Shown piece after piece: positions 21,932 to 32,562 of a stretch of 64,000 nt of DNA. The notes below the pieces were generated by a model. It saw nothing but the letters and a program-made list of their open reading frames with translations. It ran no database searches and was not told the DNA's origin. Location: NCBI GenBank assembly GCA_037127255.1, contig JBANSL010000010.1, forward strand, positions 32,237,120-32,301,119, given 5' to 3'. Both the position numbers and the translations under genes were made by a program. Positions within the stretch are counted from its first letter, which is position 1; each line of letters starts with the position of its first letter. The DNA is from Persicaria tinctoria. Taxonomy: Eukaryota; Streptophyta; Magnoliopsida; Caryophyllales; Polygonaceae.

Positions 21932-22153
21932 CTTGCATCTTGAATACCATTTGCCTTAACCAAAAGAAACCATTCCTTTTTTATTCAATCCACCCCTTCG
22001 ATTGATTGTATAGTATCGCCAAATACGAAATACCTAAAAACTTCCTCTATCCTTTCAATTGAAACGGACATTTTTGGCTTTCCGTCACAAAAAAATTCAT
22101 TCAAAATATGAACCATTATATATATTATCCTTAATCACGCAGGGTGGCTGCCC

Positions 22154-22715
22154 ATTAGTAGGGCAAGATCACAATAGCTCTTTTAATCGCTCCCAAACCT
22201 GCGCCACCGTCTCTCCGGGCTTTTGTTTAAAAGTCATGATCTTTTGCCACAACATCGTCGTTTTGGAAGAAGGAAAGAACTTGTTGAGGAACGCGTCCTT
22301 AACCTCCGTCCATGTAGTGAGTGATCGTGGTGTTAAGCTCTCCAACCATTGCAATGCTTTCCCTGCAAGAGACTAACGAAACGCCTTTAGTTTGACATAT
22401 TCTAAATTTTGCCCATCGACAATAGTTTCACATAAATCAATAAAGGTCGTTATATGTGCCAAAGAGGACTCAATAGATTTTCCTTCAAAAGTAGCAATGA
22501 AGTTTTAATATCAAAATTAGAAGCAGGGATAAGAATAGTAGATTCAGGCACCGTTAGCGTCGGATGCATGTATTGTTTAGTCGTCATAGGATATCGGGCG
22601 AGCTGGGCTTGGGCTTCTCTCCTTGATTGTTCCTCACGATAGTCGCGTGCTCTTTCATCTTCAATTCCTGCCTGAGCCTCTCAATTTGCTGAGCCCGAGC
22701 CTCGTTGTTCGTCAT
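22154..22715 (-). pseudogene. Athila-like gag, N-terminal part (Retrotrans_gag)
   Basis: An ATG at 22715 opens MTNNEARAQQIERLRQELKM. After stops and frame changes comes the Retrotrans_gag core: WLESLTPRSLTTWTEVKDAF, LNKFFPSSKTTMLWQKI and KPGETVAQVWERLKELL. This is the conserved Ty3/gypsy capsid region. The frame ends at ~22160 at the inverted-repeat element. It lies directly downstream of an LTR-like leader in the same orientation and belongs with the gag pieces at 19880-20310 and 18254-18835. Confidence 0.82.
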
Positions 22716-23608
22716 GATTCGTTGTAAACTAGATTGTATATGAAGAAAACGCTATGGCTCGTCTAAACCTTCAAAATCTGAGTGCTTCGCATAAACCTAT
22801 AAAAACAACACTAAAGTAGAACGTGTGAATCCTAATCCTAATATAACTTTAATTTATAGCTAGTCATCTTAAAGCTTCGAAAATCCTAAAGCTAAAGCTT
22901 CGAAAATCCTAAACTCTATTACTATTTTTCTCGGTGAATTGAATGACTAAAACGTAGCCCAAGGGCTTTATTTATAACTAGTAATCCTTGCTAGCCAAGG
23001 AAAGTAATCCTAATCCTATTATAACTTTAATTAATAAAATAATGTCTAAATAGGCAAATTCCTTAGGGTAAACAAACATTCACCCATTGGGATAGAAGTT
23101 CATAAGGTAAGCTAGAAGATCTTGTACTTCATACTTAAGCAATCCATCTCCAACTCGGAATCTTCAAAACGCGTCTGCGACCAACTAAGCTTTCAATCGA
23201 TGTCGACTAGAGTCAGTCGACGTTGAGTACACTTCACTCGATTTCTAGTGCCCACACGATTTTTAGTGAATCTTCTTTGTCAGCTTCTACGTGTTGCAAA
23301 TCTTCATTAGACATCTAGTAGGTCCAGTAGACGTCGAGTGGAAATCTAATAGATGTTGAGTGCTTCAGTATACGTCTAGTGCCCACACTATATATCAAGC
23401 GCTTTTCCGCAGTCGATCCTTAATCTTGGTTTTGTTTCGGAATGGCTCCAAATTTTACAAAATTAAACCAAAACTTGTGTAGACCTCTATTTCTTACAAA
23501 TAAACATAAACTACACAAATTCAATATATTTCCAACCCAAAATATATAAAATAACTAGAATAAGAAGCAAAAATAAGCACAAAAACATGGCATAAAACAT
23601 GGACATCA
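22716..23608 (-). repeat. Athila-lineage 5' LTR and leader
   Basis: On the minus strand it begins TGATGTCCATGTTTTATGCC at 23608 and shares long blocks with the plus-strand solo LTRs at 43769 and 47044. The shared blocks are the AAATATATTGAATT.. segment, the ATAGAGGTCTACACAAG segment, and near 22960 the TATA region TATAAATAAAGCCC with the ATTCAATTCA that follows. GTCGACG/GACGTC-type words cluster at 23190-23390. No standard PBS was found before the gag ATG. Confidence 0.75.
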
Positions 23609-23895
23609 AGACTATTGAGATGGTGATTACCGATGTTCTCGGTCTTAGAAAATCATTCGAGGCCATCATTTTCTCCCACATATTACGGGAAGGCAACCGG
23701 GTCGCTGACAGATTGACGTACGCTGGTTTGACCTCCTTCTTCTCCGTTGAGTGGTGCCCAGCTGAGATTAAGGAACTAGTCTGTAAGGACGCCATTGGGT
23801 ATGGCTCAACCAAGGTTGACCACCCCCAATATTTTGCCTTGTATCAAAGAAAAAATTCCTGGCTTTTTACTGTAATCCAAACAAGCACCCCTTGC
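23609..23895 (+). pseudogene. RNase H tail of a non-LTR (LINE) element, fragment
   Basis: The plus-strand frame reads KTIEMVITDVLGLRKSFEAI, then HILREGNRVADRLTYAGLT. This is the C-terminal RNase H signature (H-x2-RE-x-N-x-VAD-x-LA) of plant LINE and 'putative RNase H' proteins. The preceding catalytic region is missing because the Athila LTR abuts at 23608. The frame runs to about 23895, although homology likely ends earlier. It is a relic. Confidence 0.75.
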
Positions 23896-24539
23896 TAGGA
23901 AATTTCTGAAGAATAACAATACGGAGTAGAGATTAATTCAATTAGCATACAATAGGAAGAGGACATGAACCTTTATTCTGGACCAAGTCCAACCAACTAT
24001 GTATAATCTTTCCGTTAATTGTTTCAAGTATTAGAATTTCTGCTGATAGAAATATTTTTTCATTGGTACTTTAATAGCTTCCTTAATTCCTTTAATTTTG
24101 TTCAACAAGTACTTATAATTCTGCTTAATACTCAGTACTTTTTTGTGTTGTTACAATTTATGTATAGGGCCTCAAAAATCTAGTGAAACTTGTTGATAAA
24201 AGCGAGAAGGTTGAAAGCGCAAGATGTGGCGTGGTATCGATCTAAACCTACTGCCTTAAAAGTGATTTCATCTCGACCCATAGGGTTTGGACTTTGGACA
24301 CACGAAAGTATACTCAAAACGAATTGAAAACTGAAGGTTTTGTGAGCGTGCATTTCTGCAAAGTTGGAGACAACGATTTTAAGAAGGAAGATAATGTTCT
24401 AGAACGTCCAAACATGCAAAGGAAATAGGGTGAAAATCTAGAATGGTTCAAACAAAGTGATAAGGGAGCAAAAAATCCAGACTCGGTAAACAAAGATAAG
24501 TTACTGAATGGTTCCATACCATTGCTTCAGAGCTTTCTT
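23896..24539. other. Unassigned AT-rich spacer
   Basis: No conserved coding frame, terminal repeat or RNA gene is seen. It separates the LINE relic from the copia relic and may be decayed sequence of either. Confidence 0.5.
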
Positions 24540-24807
24540 AAGCTACTCTATACAATGGCTTCTTCAGTTTGCACACTTTGTTCTCCTATTCTAGAAACAC
24601 GTACACAACCTGGCGCATATTCAATACAGGTTTCCTCATTAAGATCACCATTCAAAAAAAGTTATTCTAACTTCTAACATCCATTTGATATACAAACAAT
24701 TTATAGCTAGAAGAAGCAAACAATACACTTTGGTAGCAATATTTGTAACAAGAGAATAGATGTAAAAAAGTTATGTAATATCTTTGAGTGAATCCTCTTA
24801 TAACTAG
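24540..24807 (-). pseudogene. Copia reverse transcriptase relic, downstream half
   Basis: The minus strand, starting at 24807, gives LVIRGFTQRY, then degraded blocks matching the copia RT 'KLFVYQMDVR' motif and, in a shifted frame, YIEYAPGCVRVSR. Several stops and frame changes show age. Its upstream half is at 28502-28740; the two meet across the CACTA element. Confidence 0.8.
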
Positions 24808-25319
24808 CACTAGTACAAATTTGGTCAAATATCACGGATATTTGAGGGCTAATATCACGGATATTCTGTTAGGGACGCCCGGGCTATCCCTCGATGGGCT
24901 ATTAGGGGAGGCAACCTAATATCACGGATCATTAAAGAGGCACGCCCGTGATATTAGACTGGGAGATTTTTCATATAACACCCTAATATCACAGATCATT
25001 AAAGAGATGCGCCCGGGATATTAGGGTCTTTTATTTCTCATATTATACTCTAATATCACGGATCATTAAAGATGTACAACCGGGATATTAGAGTTTTGTG
25101 TAATTTTAATATAAGCCTAATATCACGGTATCCTCTGGGGACGTCCGTGATATTTGGTGTAATCCCTTTTCATATATTGAACATATATCACGGTTTGGTA
25201 GGTCCGGGCTATATATTCATATCCGGCTTTTAAAATATTTTATTTTATTTTTGCAATACCACCTGTACATAGAGTTTGGCCAAACTTCAAACACACAAGT
25301 ACAAAGTTTGTCCACAAAA

Positions 25320-25634
25320 CTAACAGTTTGTCCACATATCAATTAATTTCTTACCTCTACAAAAAGAGTAATAAAATACTTTATAATTGAGATTGATGCC
25401 ATCACAAATCAGATGCTCTTTTACAGTTTCGACATTATACAATCTTGAAAAATCACATTTTTTACAAGGACATTTAAACCTCGCGGGATCAACTCCATTT
25501 TCAAGGGCAAATCTGATGAAATAATCTACCCCACTCTGATATTCATCAGACATACGATTTGTTAACATCCAAGACTTGTTCATACTTCCTAACAACTTAA
25601 ACCTATGAATATGGAAAGAAAAAAGTACATGCAT
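25320..25634 (-). pseudogene. Transposase-associated domain exon (Transpos_assoc) of CACTA TNP2
   Basis: MNKSWMLTNRMSDEYQSGVD, then FIRFALENGVDPARFKCPCK and CDFSRLYNVETVKEHLICDG: the WM..R.S.EY..GV..F..FA.....RFKCPCKKC...V..HL...G pattern is that of the N-terminal domain of TNP2 transposases, including the CPCxxC cysteines. The frame continues to 25320 (KKLIDMWTNC), where the family pattern has already been lost. No Transposase_21 domain follows within the element, so this is the remnant of an internally deleted autonomous parent. Confidence 0.8.
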
Positions 25635-26693
25635 ATATTAGGGCACTACACTACCACTTGCATGATTATAGTGTCAATCATCAAAATAAAATAAGTGCAT
25701 CTCATAACATAGGCAAAGCAAACTATAAACAAGAACCGTCCAAGGAGGGTGTGGAAGACAATGACTCATCATACATTTACTCCTAATGACAGAAAATATA
25801 TTGAATTTTTAGTTATGTCACAATCATCATTGCTATTCATCTAATTTATTTATGTATAGTATACAGAAAATACTCATTTCGGTATAGTATACATTTACTT
25901 CTGCTGTTCAATTTATAGTATACAGAAAATACTCATTTCTGCTGCTCCAAATATATAGCTTCATTTACAATCATATATAAGGCTGAAAAAAATAGATAGA
26001 AAAACTCCAAACTCTATATATTCCTATTATTGTATACTTTGCAACACTAAAAGCAGGGGAACAAGAATCGAACAGTAGCCATTGAACAAGAATCTAAAAG
26101 CAAGAATCGATCAGCATCAGAGAACAACAAGGCACAAGGCGAACAAAGCAATCGACAAAACACGAACAGCAACAATAGAAAAGGAACAAGAACAGCAGCA
26201 ATCAAACGAACAACAAAGATTTGAAATCAAAAAATAGATTCATATTTCTCATGTAAAAGATTAACCGTGGTTACCAAACATAGGAAGGTACTAAAATGAC
26301 ATGATCAAGAAGGTAGTGGTGAAATTTTGAGTTAAGGAGCATCTCACCTAGTGAAGGGCCTTTCCGTTCCCTTTTGATGAGTGACGTAGAACTGTTATAC
26401 TTTAAGTCGTTTCTTCAATTCATCATCACTCAAAAAACTATGGGGTTTACCTGTTCACCATGTTTGAGTGTAAGGAGTAATCAAACAAAATGCTTGAATA
26501 TGCAACAAACAATGAGGTAGTTATAGCATTTGAGGAAATCAGCACTTTGCATCAATAGAAATTGCCAAAGGATAATTATATTTTTACAGTTTTTTAACTT
26601 TTCTAAGAGCACGTGATAAGTCCAATGTCAAATATTTTAGATTGGAGGGAGTTTGATTATGCATTTCTTTCTCCCCCTTCCAGCAGCAGCACT

Positions 26694-27610
26694 AAGAAAA
26701 CTGGAATGGAATAGCGGTTGGATGTGTTGACAAAGCTTCGTTTTGCTTTATTGCATGTCACTTGCTTTTTATGCAAAAGAAAGATAATTAATAAACATGG
26801 CATATGAATATTATGAAAGTGATTTGTGGCTTTCTTTTTCAATAGGTTTGCCTTCCGGCTAAGGGCATTTCAAGTGCAAAAACACAAGTAATTTTCTAAA
26901 CAGTACTGTGAATTTCTAAAATTATTCGTATTGCCTGTCTGATTTTGCTTTTCAGTACATATTCTAAGCCACGTGAGTGATTAAATGCCTATCTGAATTT
27001 GCTTTCCAAATTGAATTGCTCAAACTTGTGTTGAATAAGGTCTTCGTTGAAAGTTATTCTTAGCTTTACTGTTAGCTTTACAGCAGCTTAAATTTTCCAA
27101 ATTGAATTGCTCAAACTTGAGTTAAAACTTCATAGATTAGCTGTTCAAGAAACCTAATCTGAAATGACCAATTTGATAAGGAATAATTAATTTGTTAGCG
27201 TGTACTGTAATAAAACTCGAGGCAAAACTAGCTATGGCAGGACTTCCCAATCAATGGACTTGCATTCATAGATGTAATGTGAGACTACAATGATTACCTT
27301 GAATACCTTGAGTCCACAAAAACCGAACAGTTACTAATAAATATTGGCACATATGTCATTCAATCCTGCAAGAACATGAACCAAGTGAGGATATTGCTTA
27401 CAAGATATGGTTTTGTTTCATCTTCTTAAAATTACTTTTACAGATTCATTTTACTTCAGGCTCACCCATCCACATAAATTGTAACTGTAAAGGTAACTAC
27501 ACAGTTAAGCCGAAATAATAGCACAAAGCTTAAAGAGGACTAAGATGCACACCTAATAACCTTGAAGACTTCTAAAATAGGGCCAACCGCTATTCCATTC
27601 CAGTTTTCTT
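26694..27610. repeat. Perfect 28-bp inverted repeat enclosing 861 bp, inside the CACTA element
   Basis: Bases 26694-26721 (AAGAAAACTGGAATGG...) are the exact reverse complement of 27583-27610. Part of the same segment recurs as a direct copy at about 27780-27808. No ORF or terminal duplication is evident. Confidence 0.85.
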
Positions 27611-27715
27611 CCTATTTCTGTCTTATTCCTCCAAATTCCAGTCAATTCAAAGAGTCTAGACCTCTCTTTATCCCTAATTTTTATATGTTTTAGTCTGAAT
27701 TGATCCTAGATAGGG

Positions 27716-27868
27716 CCATTTCTAATCTCTAAATCAACACAGCTACAAAGTGAGGAGAGGAGATGTGAACTTACCACGACTAAAATAGGGCCAACCGCTA
27801 TTCCATTCTAATCTCTAAATCAACACAGCTACAAAGTAAGGAGAGGAGATGTGAACTTACCGCTATTC
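27716..27868. repeat. ~86-bp imperfect direct duplication at a minus-strand leader
   Basis: The block beginning CTAATCTCTAAATCAACACA and ending GATGTGAACTTACC is present twice. On the minus strand each copy carries GGTAAGTTCACATC, a strong splice-donor consensus, next to a GC-rich first exon (27870-28200). Confidence 0.7.
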
Positions 27869-28501
27869 CAGTCCAGCTGCGACAACTTAGGGTTTAGAGG
27901 CGAAGAGAGAGCGACGAACAGAGGGAGGCGAATAGAGACGAGAAAGGAGGCGAGATGGCCGGCGCAGGCGAGCAGATTCGACTGTGCAGGAGATGGCCGG
28001 CGCAGGCGAAGAGAGAGCGACTGTGCACAGATTCAGCGCCGGAGCCAACAGAATCAACGAACAGATTCAGGCGAAGAGAGAGCGACTTCTGCAGGAGATG
28101 GCCGGCGCAGTGAACAGATTCGGCGTTGAGGGTTAGGGTTCTGCGAATTGAGGACGTTATTGTGCGATTGTGCGAGCGGCGAGACAGAGTTGGAGAGAGA
28201 GGTGGGACGGGTTGTAGGTTAAAACAGGTCTAATATCCCCTTTATTGAATCCGGGATATTGTAACGTGATAATAACCCTAATATCCCGGGCGTGTCTCTA
28301 ATTTTCAAGTCCGGAATATTAGATTTTATTACACTTATGCTACCCACCACTAATATTCCGGTTTTTGTGATTTAGATCCGTGATATTAGCCTTTTACCCC
28401 TTCTTTTTTTTTTTATTTCAAGCGAAAAGGTCCTAATATTACGGATATATAAGACCCGTGATATTAGGTTTATGTAATAAAATGGACAATTTGTACTAGT
28501 G

Positions 28502-28740
28502 TAGTCTTGCCTTATATCTATCTACTGAGCCATCCACTTTAAGCTTTTTCTTAAATATTCACTTACAACTAATTGCTTTGTTTCTTTTAAGCATATCAAC
28601 TAGTTCCCATGTGTGATTAGACATAATGGATTCTATCTCACTATTAATAACATATTTCAAAAACAACATCTAATAATGAGCTTATAGCCTCATCATTCTT
28701 AGAATGATCTTCTATCACATGAAAACTATTGAACGTTTTA
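28502..28740 (-). pseudogene. Copia reverse transcriptase relic, upstream half
   Basis: The minus strand reads INSEIESIMSNHTWELVDML, then KRNKAISCK, a TGA where the family has Trp, then IFKKKLKVDGSVDRYKARL up to 28502. This is the start of the copia RT domain (RVT_2). The next residues are at 24807 beyond the CACTA insertion. Confidence 0.88.
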
Positions 28741-28756
28741 TCTATTCATTTAAATC

Positions 28757-29150
28757 CACTACAAGAAAAACGTTTTATCATTCTTAGGATGAGTTTTTCG
28801 TCGCATATTATGGTTTGTGACGAAAATTGGTTCGTTACCTGTTCGTCGCCTTAGCCCCGTCGCCCAAAGTATAGGCGACGACAACAAATTTCGTTGTCAT
28901 ATATAGCTCTTTTGTGATGAAACTCAAATTTCGTTGCACTAGGATTTTTGTGATGAATTTTTTTTATTTGGTCGCCCAAAGTAGCAGTTTTGTCGCCCAA
29001 AGTAACCCCCTTTTTTGTGACAAATGTTGCCTTTTGTTGCCGAAACTAGCCCATTTTGTGATGAATTTTTCCTTTTGTCACCCATTCTACCCCTATTTTT
29101 TGTGAGAAATATTTTATTTTATCACAAAAAATAAAAGTGATAAAATATGA
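28757..29150 (+). mobile_element. Truncated CACTA 5' end
   Basis: CACTACAAGAAAAACG at 28757 is a typical CACTA terminus. It is followed by subterminal words on both strands (GTCGCCCAAAGTA, TTTGTGACGAAA, TTTGTGATGAA). No matching 3' end or coding sequence is found before the dinucleotide repeat at 29191, so only the 5' end survives. The terminal sequence differs from the other CACTA elements in the window, so it is a distinct family. Confidence 0.7.
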
Positions 29151-29190
29151 TTTCTCTCTAAATTTGTACTTAACCTGTTTAACCCATTAC

Positions 29191-29251
29191 ACACACGCAC
29201 ACACACGCACACACACGCGCACACACGCACACGCACACGCACACGCGCGCG

Positions 29252-29282
<31 letters not shown>

Positions 29283-29283
29283 A
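29191..29283. repeat. (AC/GC)n alternating purine-pyrimidine repeat
   Basis: ACACACGC-type repeats with a central run of (GC)n. This is a long, strictly alternating stretch of the kind that can adopt Z-DNA. Confidence 0.95.
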
Positions 29284-29296
29284 TGCAAAACACATA

Positions 29297-30170
29297 TCTT
29301 TTATTAATATTACTAATTCTGCTAGCGTTTTGCTGACGTGTCACACCCACAATTAAAGTTGAATTTTTTATTCAAATGAGATTTTCTTATTGGTCAATAT
29401 TATTATGGAAACTTTAAAATATTTGTTTCCTATTTTAAATATGATTTGAATCCATTCCCTTTTTTTTATTTTCGGTTATATTGTGGTAAATATTGAGACA
29501 TGTTTTCATTTTTTTCCCGATTGAAATCTCTTTTCGGTTATATTGCTGATGTGTCACGCTCACAATTAAACTTGAATTTTTTATTCAAATGGTATTTTCT
29601 TATTGGTCAATATTATTGCTGAAATTTTAAAATATCTGTTTCCTATTTTAAACATATTTTTTTCCGATCTATTAATATTACTAATTCTGCTAGCATTTCG
29701 CTGATGTGTCGCTCTGTAAATTAAAGTTGAATTTTTTAATCAAAAGTTTCCTTTCTTATTAATCGATGTTATTAAGGGAAGTTTAAATATTTCTTTCCTA
29801 TATTATATTCATCACAATCGTATTAAAAATATCTAGACAATTAATTCAAATGTCAAAATAAAAATCTATTAATAATTAATAATCTATCTATCTATCTATC
29901 TATTAATATTACTATTTCTGCTAGCATTTCGCTGGTGTGTCGCTCTGTAAATTAAAGTTGAATTTTTTAATCAAAAGTTTTCTTTCTTATTAATCGATGT
30001 TATTAAGGTAAGTTTAAATATTTGTTTCCTATATTATATTCATCACAATCGTATCTATCTATCTATCTATTAATATTACTAATTCTGCTAGCATTTCGCT
30101 GATGTGTTGCTCTGTAAATTAAAGTTGAATTTTTTAATCAAAAGTTTCCTTTCTTATTAATCGATGTTAT
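29297..30170 (+). repeat. Four copies of the Helitron 5'-end segment
   Basis: The segment TATTAATATTACTAATTCTG followed by CTAGCATTTCGCTGATGTGTC (with variants) starts at 29297, 29668, 29899 and 30066. Each is followed by a related ~100-150 bp block (AAATTAAAGTTGAATTTTTT). (CTAT)n runs directly precede copies three and four. Confidence 0.85.
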
Positions 30171-31327
30171 GTTTATTTTGGATATATTTTAAATATATTT
30201 TTTTTCATAGAAAAGATTATGTACATTGATACGTCAGACCACAATTTTGGATATTATTATTCTGTGTGGTCTTTGATATCATTATTTCATTAATATCATG
30301 AATTTCTTTATACATTTCATTCATGACTTTCTTTATACATTTTTTTAAATATTTTTGGAGATAGAAGCAAAACATCCTTAATTTTAAGAAGAAATATTTT
30401 TTTCCCCTGTTAACCTTCAAAAATTGAGGAAAATAATTATCTAAAATGAATATTTTAAATATATATACTTATTCTGCACATTCTACATGACATCTCTATA
30501 AATTTTTAACAAAAGATTTTTTAGAGATAAATTAAATTTATTTTAAACATCTTAAATGACTATTTGGAATACAAAAAATAACATTTTAAGATCTGCAAAC
30601 AAAAATTGAAGAATTTTGAGAAAAGAAAATGTGAAATTTGCATATATTATCATTTAAAAAAAAAACTCTTTTATGATTAAATTTGGGTGTTTGGCTTCAA
30701 ATATCGAAGAAAAAAAATATTTATCCCCAAAATGAATATTTTAAATCTATATTTATTTTATACACCCTAGATGTCCCTTATTATAATTTAAATCTATATC
30801 AATTAGAGCCAATTTTTTTTTACAATTTACTTAATTTAAAAGTTAATTAAGAATTACAAGCATATTAGTTATTGTACATCTTAGATGAGGAGCCTTAGAT
30901 CATTTTTTTTTTACCATCTTACCTTTATTTTCTCTATTTATTTCTCTCTCTTTCTAGGCTTCTAGCCATCTTATAATGAATAAGTTATGTATATTTTAAT
31001 AACTTCCAAAGTATTCACACAATAATGTGCTTGTGATTTTTTTAATCATTATATGACATCTTATATTTTTCTTTTTTGTTTTATCCTAATGATAATAATT
31101 ATATATGTATTTCAAATTATAATAGGTGGCATGTTTAAGTTTTATTACTACTTTACCTTATTAAATCATTTAAAAAATTAGATTGTATATCTTTCCAACT
31201 AATTTATAAGTTAAAAAAAAATACTTTATAAGTATATATTAATATAGTATTATATAGATATATAAAATGATGTTCAATTTAAAATAAATCAAAATCTCGT
31301 GCCTTCAAGGCACGGGTATTACACTAG
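29297..31327 (+). mobile_element. Candidate non-autonomous Helitron
   Basis: The 3' end has the Helitron signature: a GC-rich hairpin CGTGCCT-TCA-AGGCACG (31298-31314), ten bases, then CTAG at 31324-31327 followed by T. The proposed 5' end is TC at 29297 after an A, giving the expected insertion between A and T. It starts TCTTTTATTAATATTACTAA. No Rep/helicase coding sequence is visible. The 5'-end sequence recurs three more times inside (29668, 29899, 30066). The interior is otherwise AT-rich and non-coding. The 3' end is well supported; the 5' end is inferred. Confidence 0.68.
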
Positions 31328-32562
31328 TATTATAATACAATGATAGTCAATTAGTTTAGTCTCAATTTTTTTATATTAAAAAAATACTTGACTTAAAATA
31401 TATTCAATCCAAACCATTTTTACTTTAATATTAAAAGGTTCCTTTTTTTGGGTGCTAATATTAAAAGGTTCCTAATAGGGGTACCAAAAGATTACACTTG
31501 AAACAAATGGTTTCATAGAATAAGTGTCCACTCTTAACTTCCTCCATTACATCTCCTAGAATAAGTGTCCATCAAATCTCCATCACCATGACTTGTTTCT
31601 TCCATAATTTACTTAAAAAAGATGCCCTGAAAATAAGAGGAGGAAAGATTAGCAAAGGGGGCATATTTTGTGTCCAAACTTCTTCAATGACAGTCACAAC
31701 CAGCAAGAAAAATAAAATAAAAAGATCAACCTATTTCATTGGCACATTAAAGAGGATTTCAGCCAGTGCACAATCAACAAAACCCACTCTCTCCACTCGA
31801 GGTCTCCAAACAGAAATCCTTGCTTAAGTTCTCATAACTTTAATCAAACACTAACTTATCATTTTTATTTATTGTACAGACTAAAGAGAATTTGAAGTCA
31901 TATTCTTCCACTGTTTTTACTGAAATGTAATAATCACAACACATATATACAGTACAACCTTGCTCACAAGTGAGAACACTTCCTGGTATTCTTTTGTTCA
32001 GAAAAACAAACCACAGAACAAGCCATGTAGGCTGCGAGTTCAAAACTCTGGGCAGCCATGACCATACACCATATTACCATCTAATATAGATACCAATAAT
32101 AATCCTAAAGAGAGTTCATGACAGTGAGCAATGACAATTCAGCAGTTGAAGAAATTGATAATTTACACTGAAGAAAGAACCTAACAGCAATACAACTATC
32201 ACACAGATTCATAGAATAATAGAGCTCAAACAGCTATGTAAAAGCAAAAGAGTGGGAAAAAAAACACAAGCAACAACCAGCAAGGAAAAAAAGATGAAGA
32301 AAAGATCATGAAAATTCTAAGAGCAATCCCAAGTACAAAATTCAGACAGCAAGCACCAGAAAATCTCCAGGAAATCCATGATAGAAAACTCACCAGGAAA
32401 TCACCAAGAAATCTTAAAAAGACAAGTAATATTACCTTCAGCAGAACCATTTTGAATTCCATAGATTACTAGAGATCACTGTAACAAGAAATTGAAGAAA
32501 AGATCATGAAAATTCTATGGAGATTACCAATGAAAAGCAAGCACAAAATTCTAGTAGTTACC
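31328..32562. other. Non-coding spacer left of the CACTA gene block
   Basis: AT-rich and without a recognisable gene. It probably includes the 3' end of the minus-strand CACTA that begins to the right, but no matching CACTA terminus could be placed with confidence (CACTAG at 31323 overlaps the Helitron end). Confidence 0.4.

Larger units (their letters stand above)
20311..22153. mobile_element. Inverted-repeat DNA element (outer), possible 5-bp duplication ATTAG
   Basis: The left end GGGCAGCCACC..CGTGATTAAGGA (20312-20336) is found inverted at the right end (TCCTTAATCACG..GGTGGCTGCCC, 22128-22153), a ~26-bp imperfect match. ATTAG lies on both outer sides (20306-20310 and 22154-22158). No transposase is visible. 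The outer flanks are both Athila gag, but ~60 codons of gag appear to be missing across the site, so a deletion accompanied the event, or the inverted repeat arose in another way. Confidence 0.45.
24808..28501 (-). mobile_element. Non-autonomous CACTA element, 3694 bp, TAG target duplication
   Basis: The ends are CACTAGTACAAATTT (24808) and AATTTGTACTAGTG (to 28501), perfect inverted copies over at least 13 bases. TAG stands on both sides (24805-24807 and 28502-28504). Subterminal arrays of the word (T)AATATCACGG/CCGTGATATTA occupy ~24830-25190 and ~28225-28470. A transposase-associated domain exon remains on the minus strand, but the catalytic TNP2 domain is absent, so the copy depends on others. 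Removing it rejoins a copia RT frame. Confidence 0.93.

Noticed and set aside
29114..29350. Minus-strand frame with Cys-Val and Arg-Ala runs
   Set aside because: Produced by reading through the (AC)(GC)n repeat; no protein meaning.
31319..31330. CACTAG at the Helitron 3' end as a CACTA terminus
   Set aside because: The hairpin ten bases upstream and the CTAG/T boundary fit a Helitron end; no CACTA subterminal pattern follows and no partner terminus was found.
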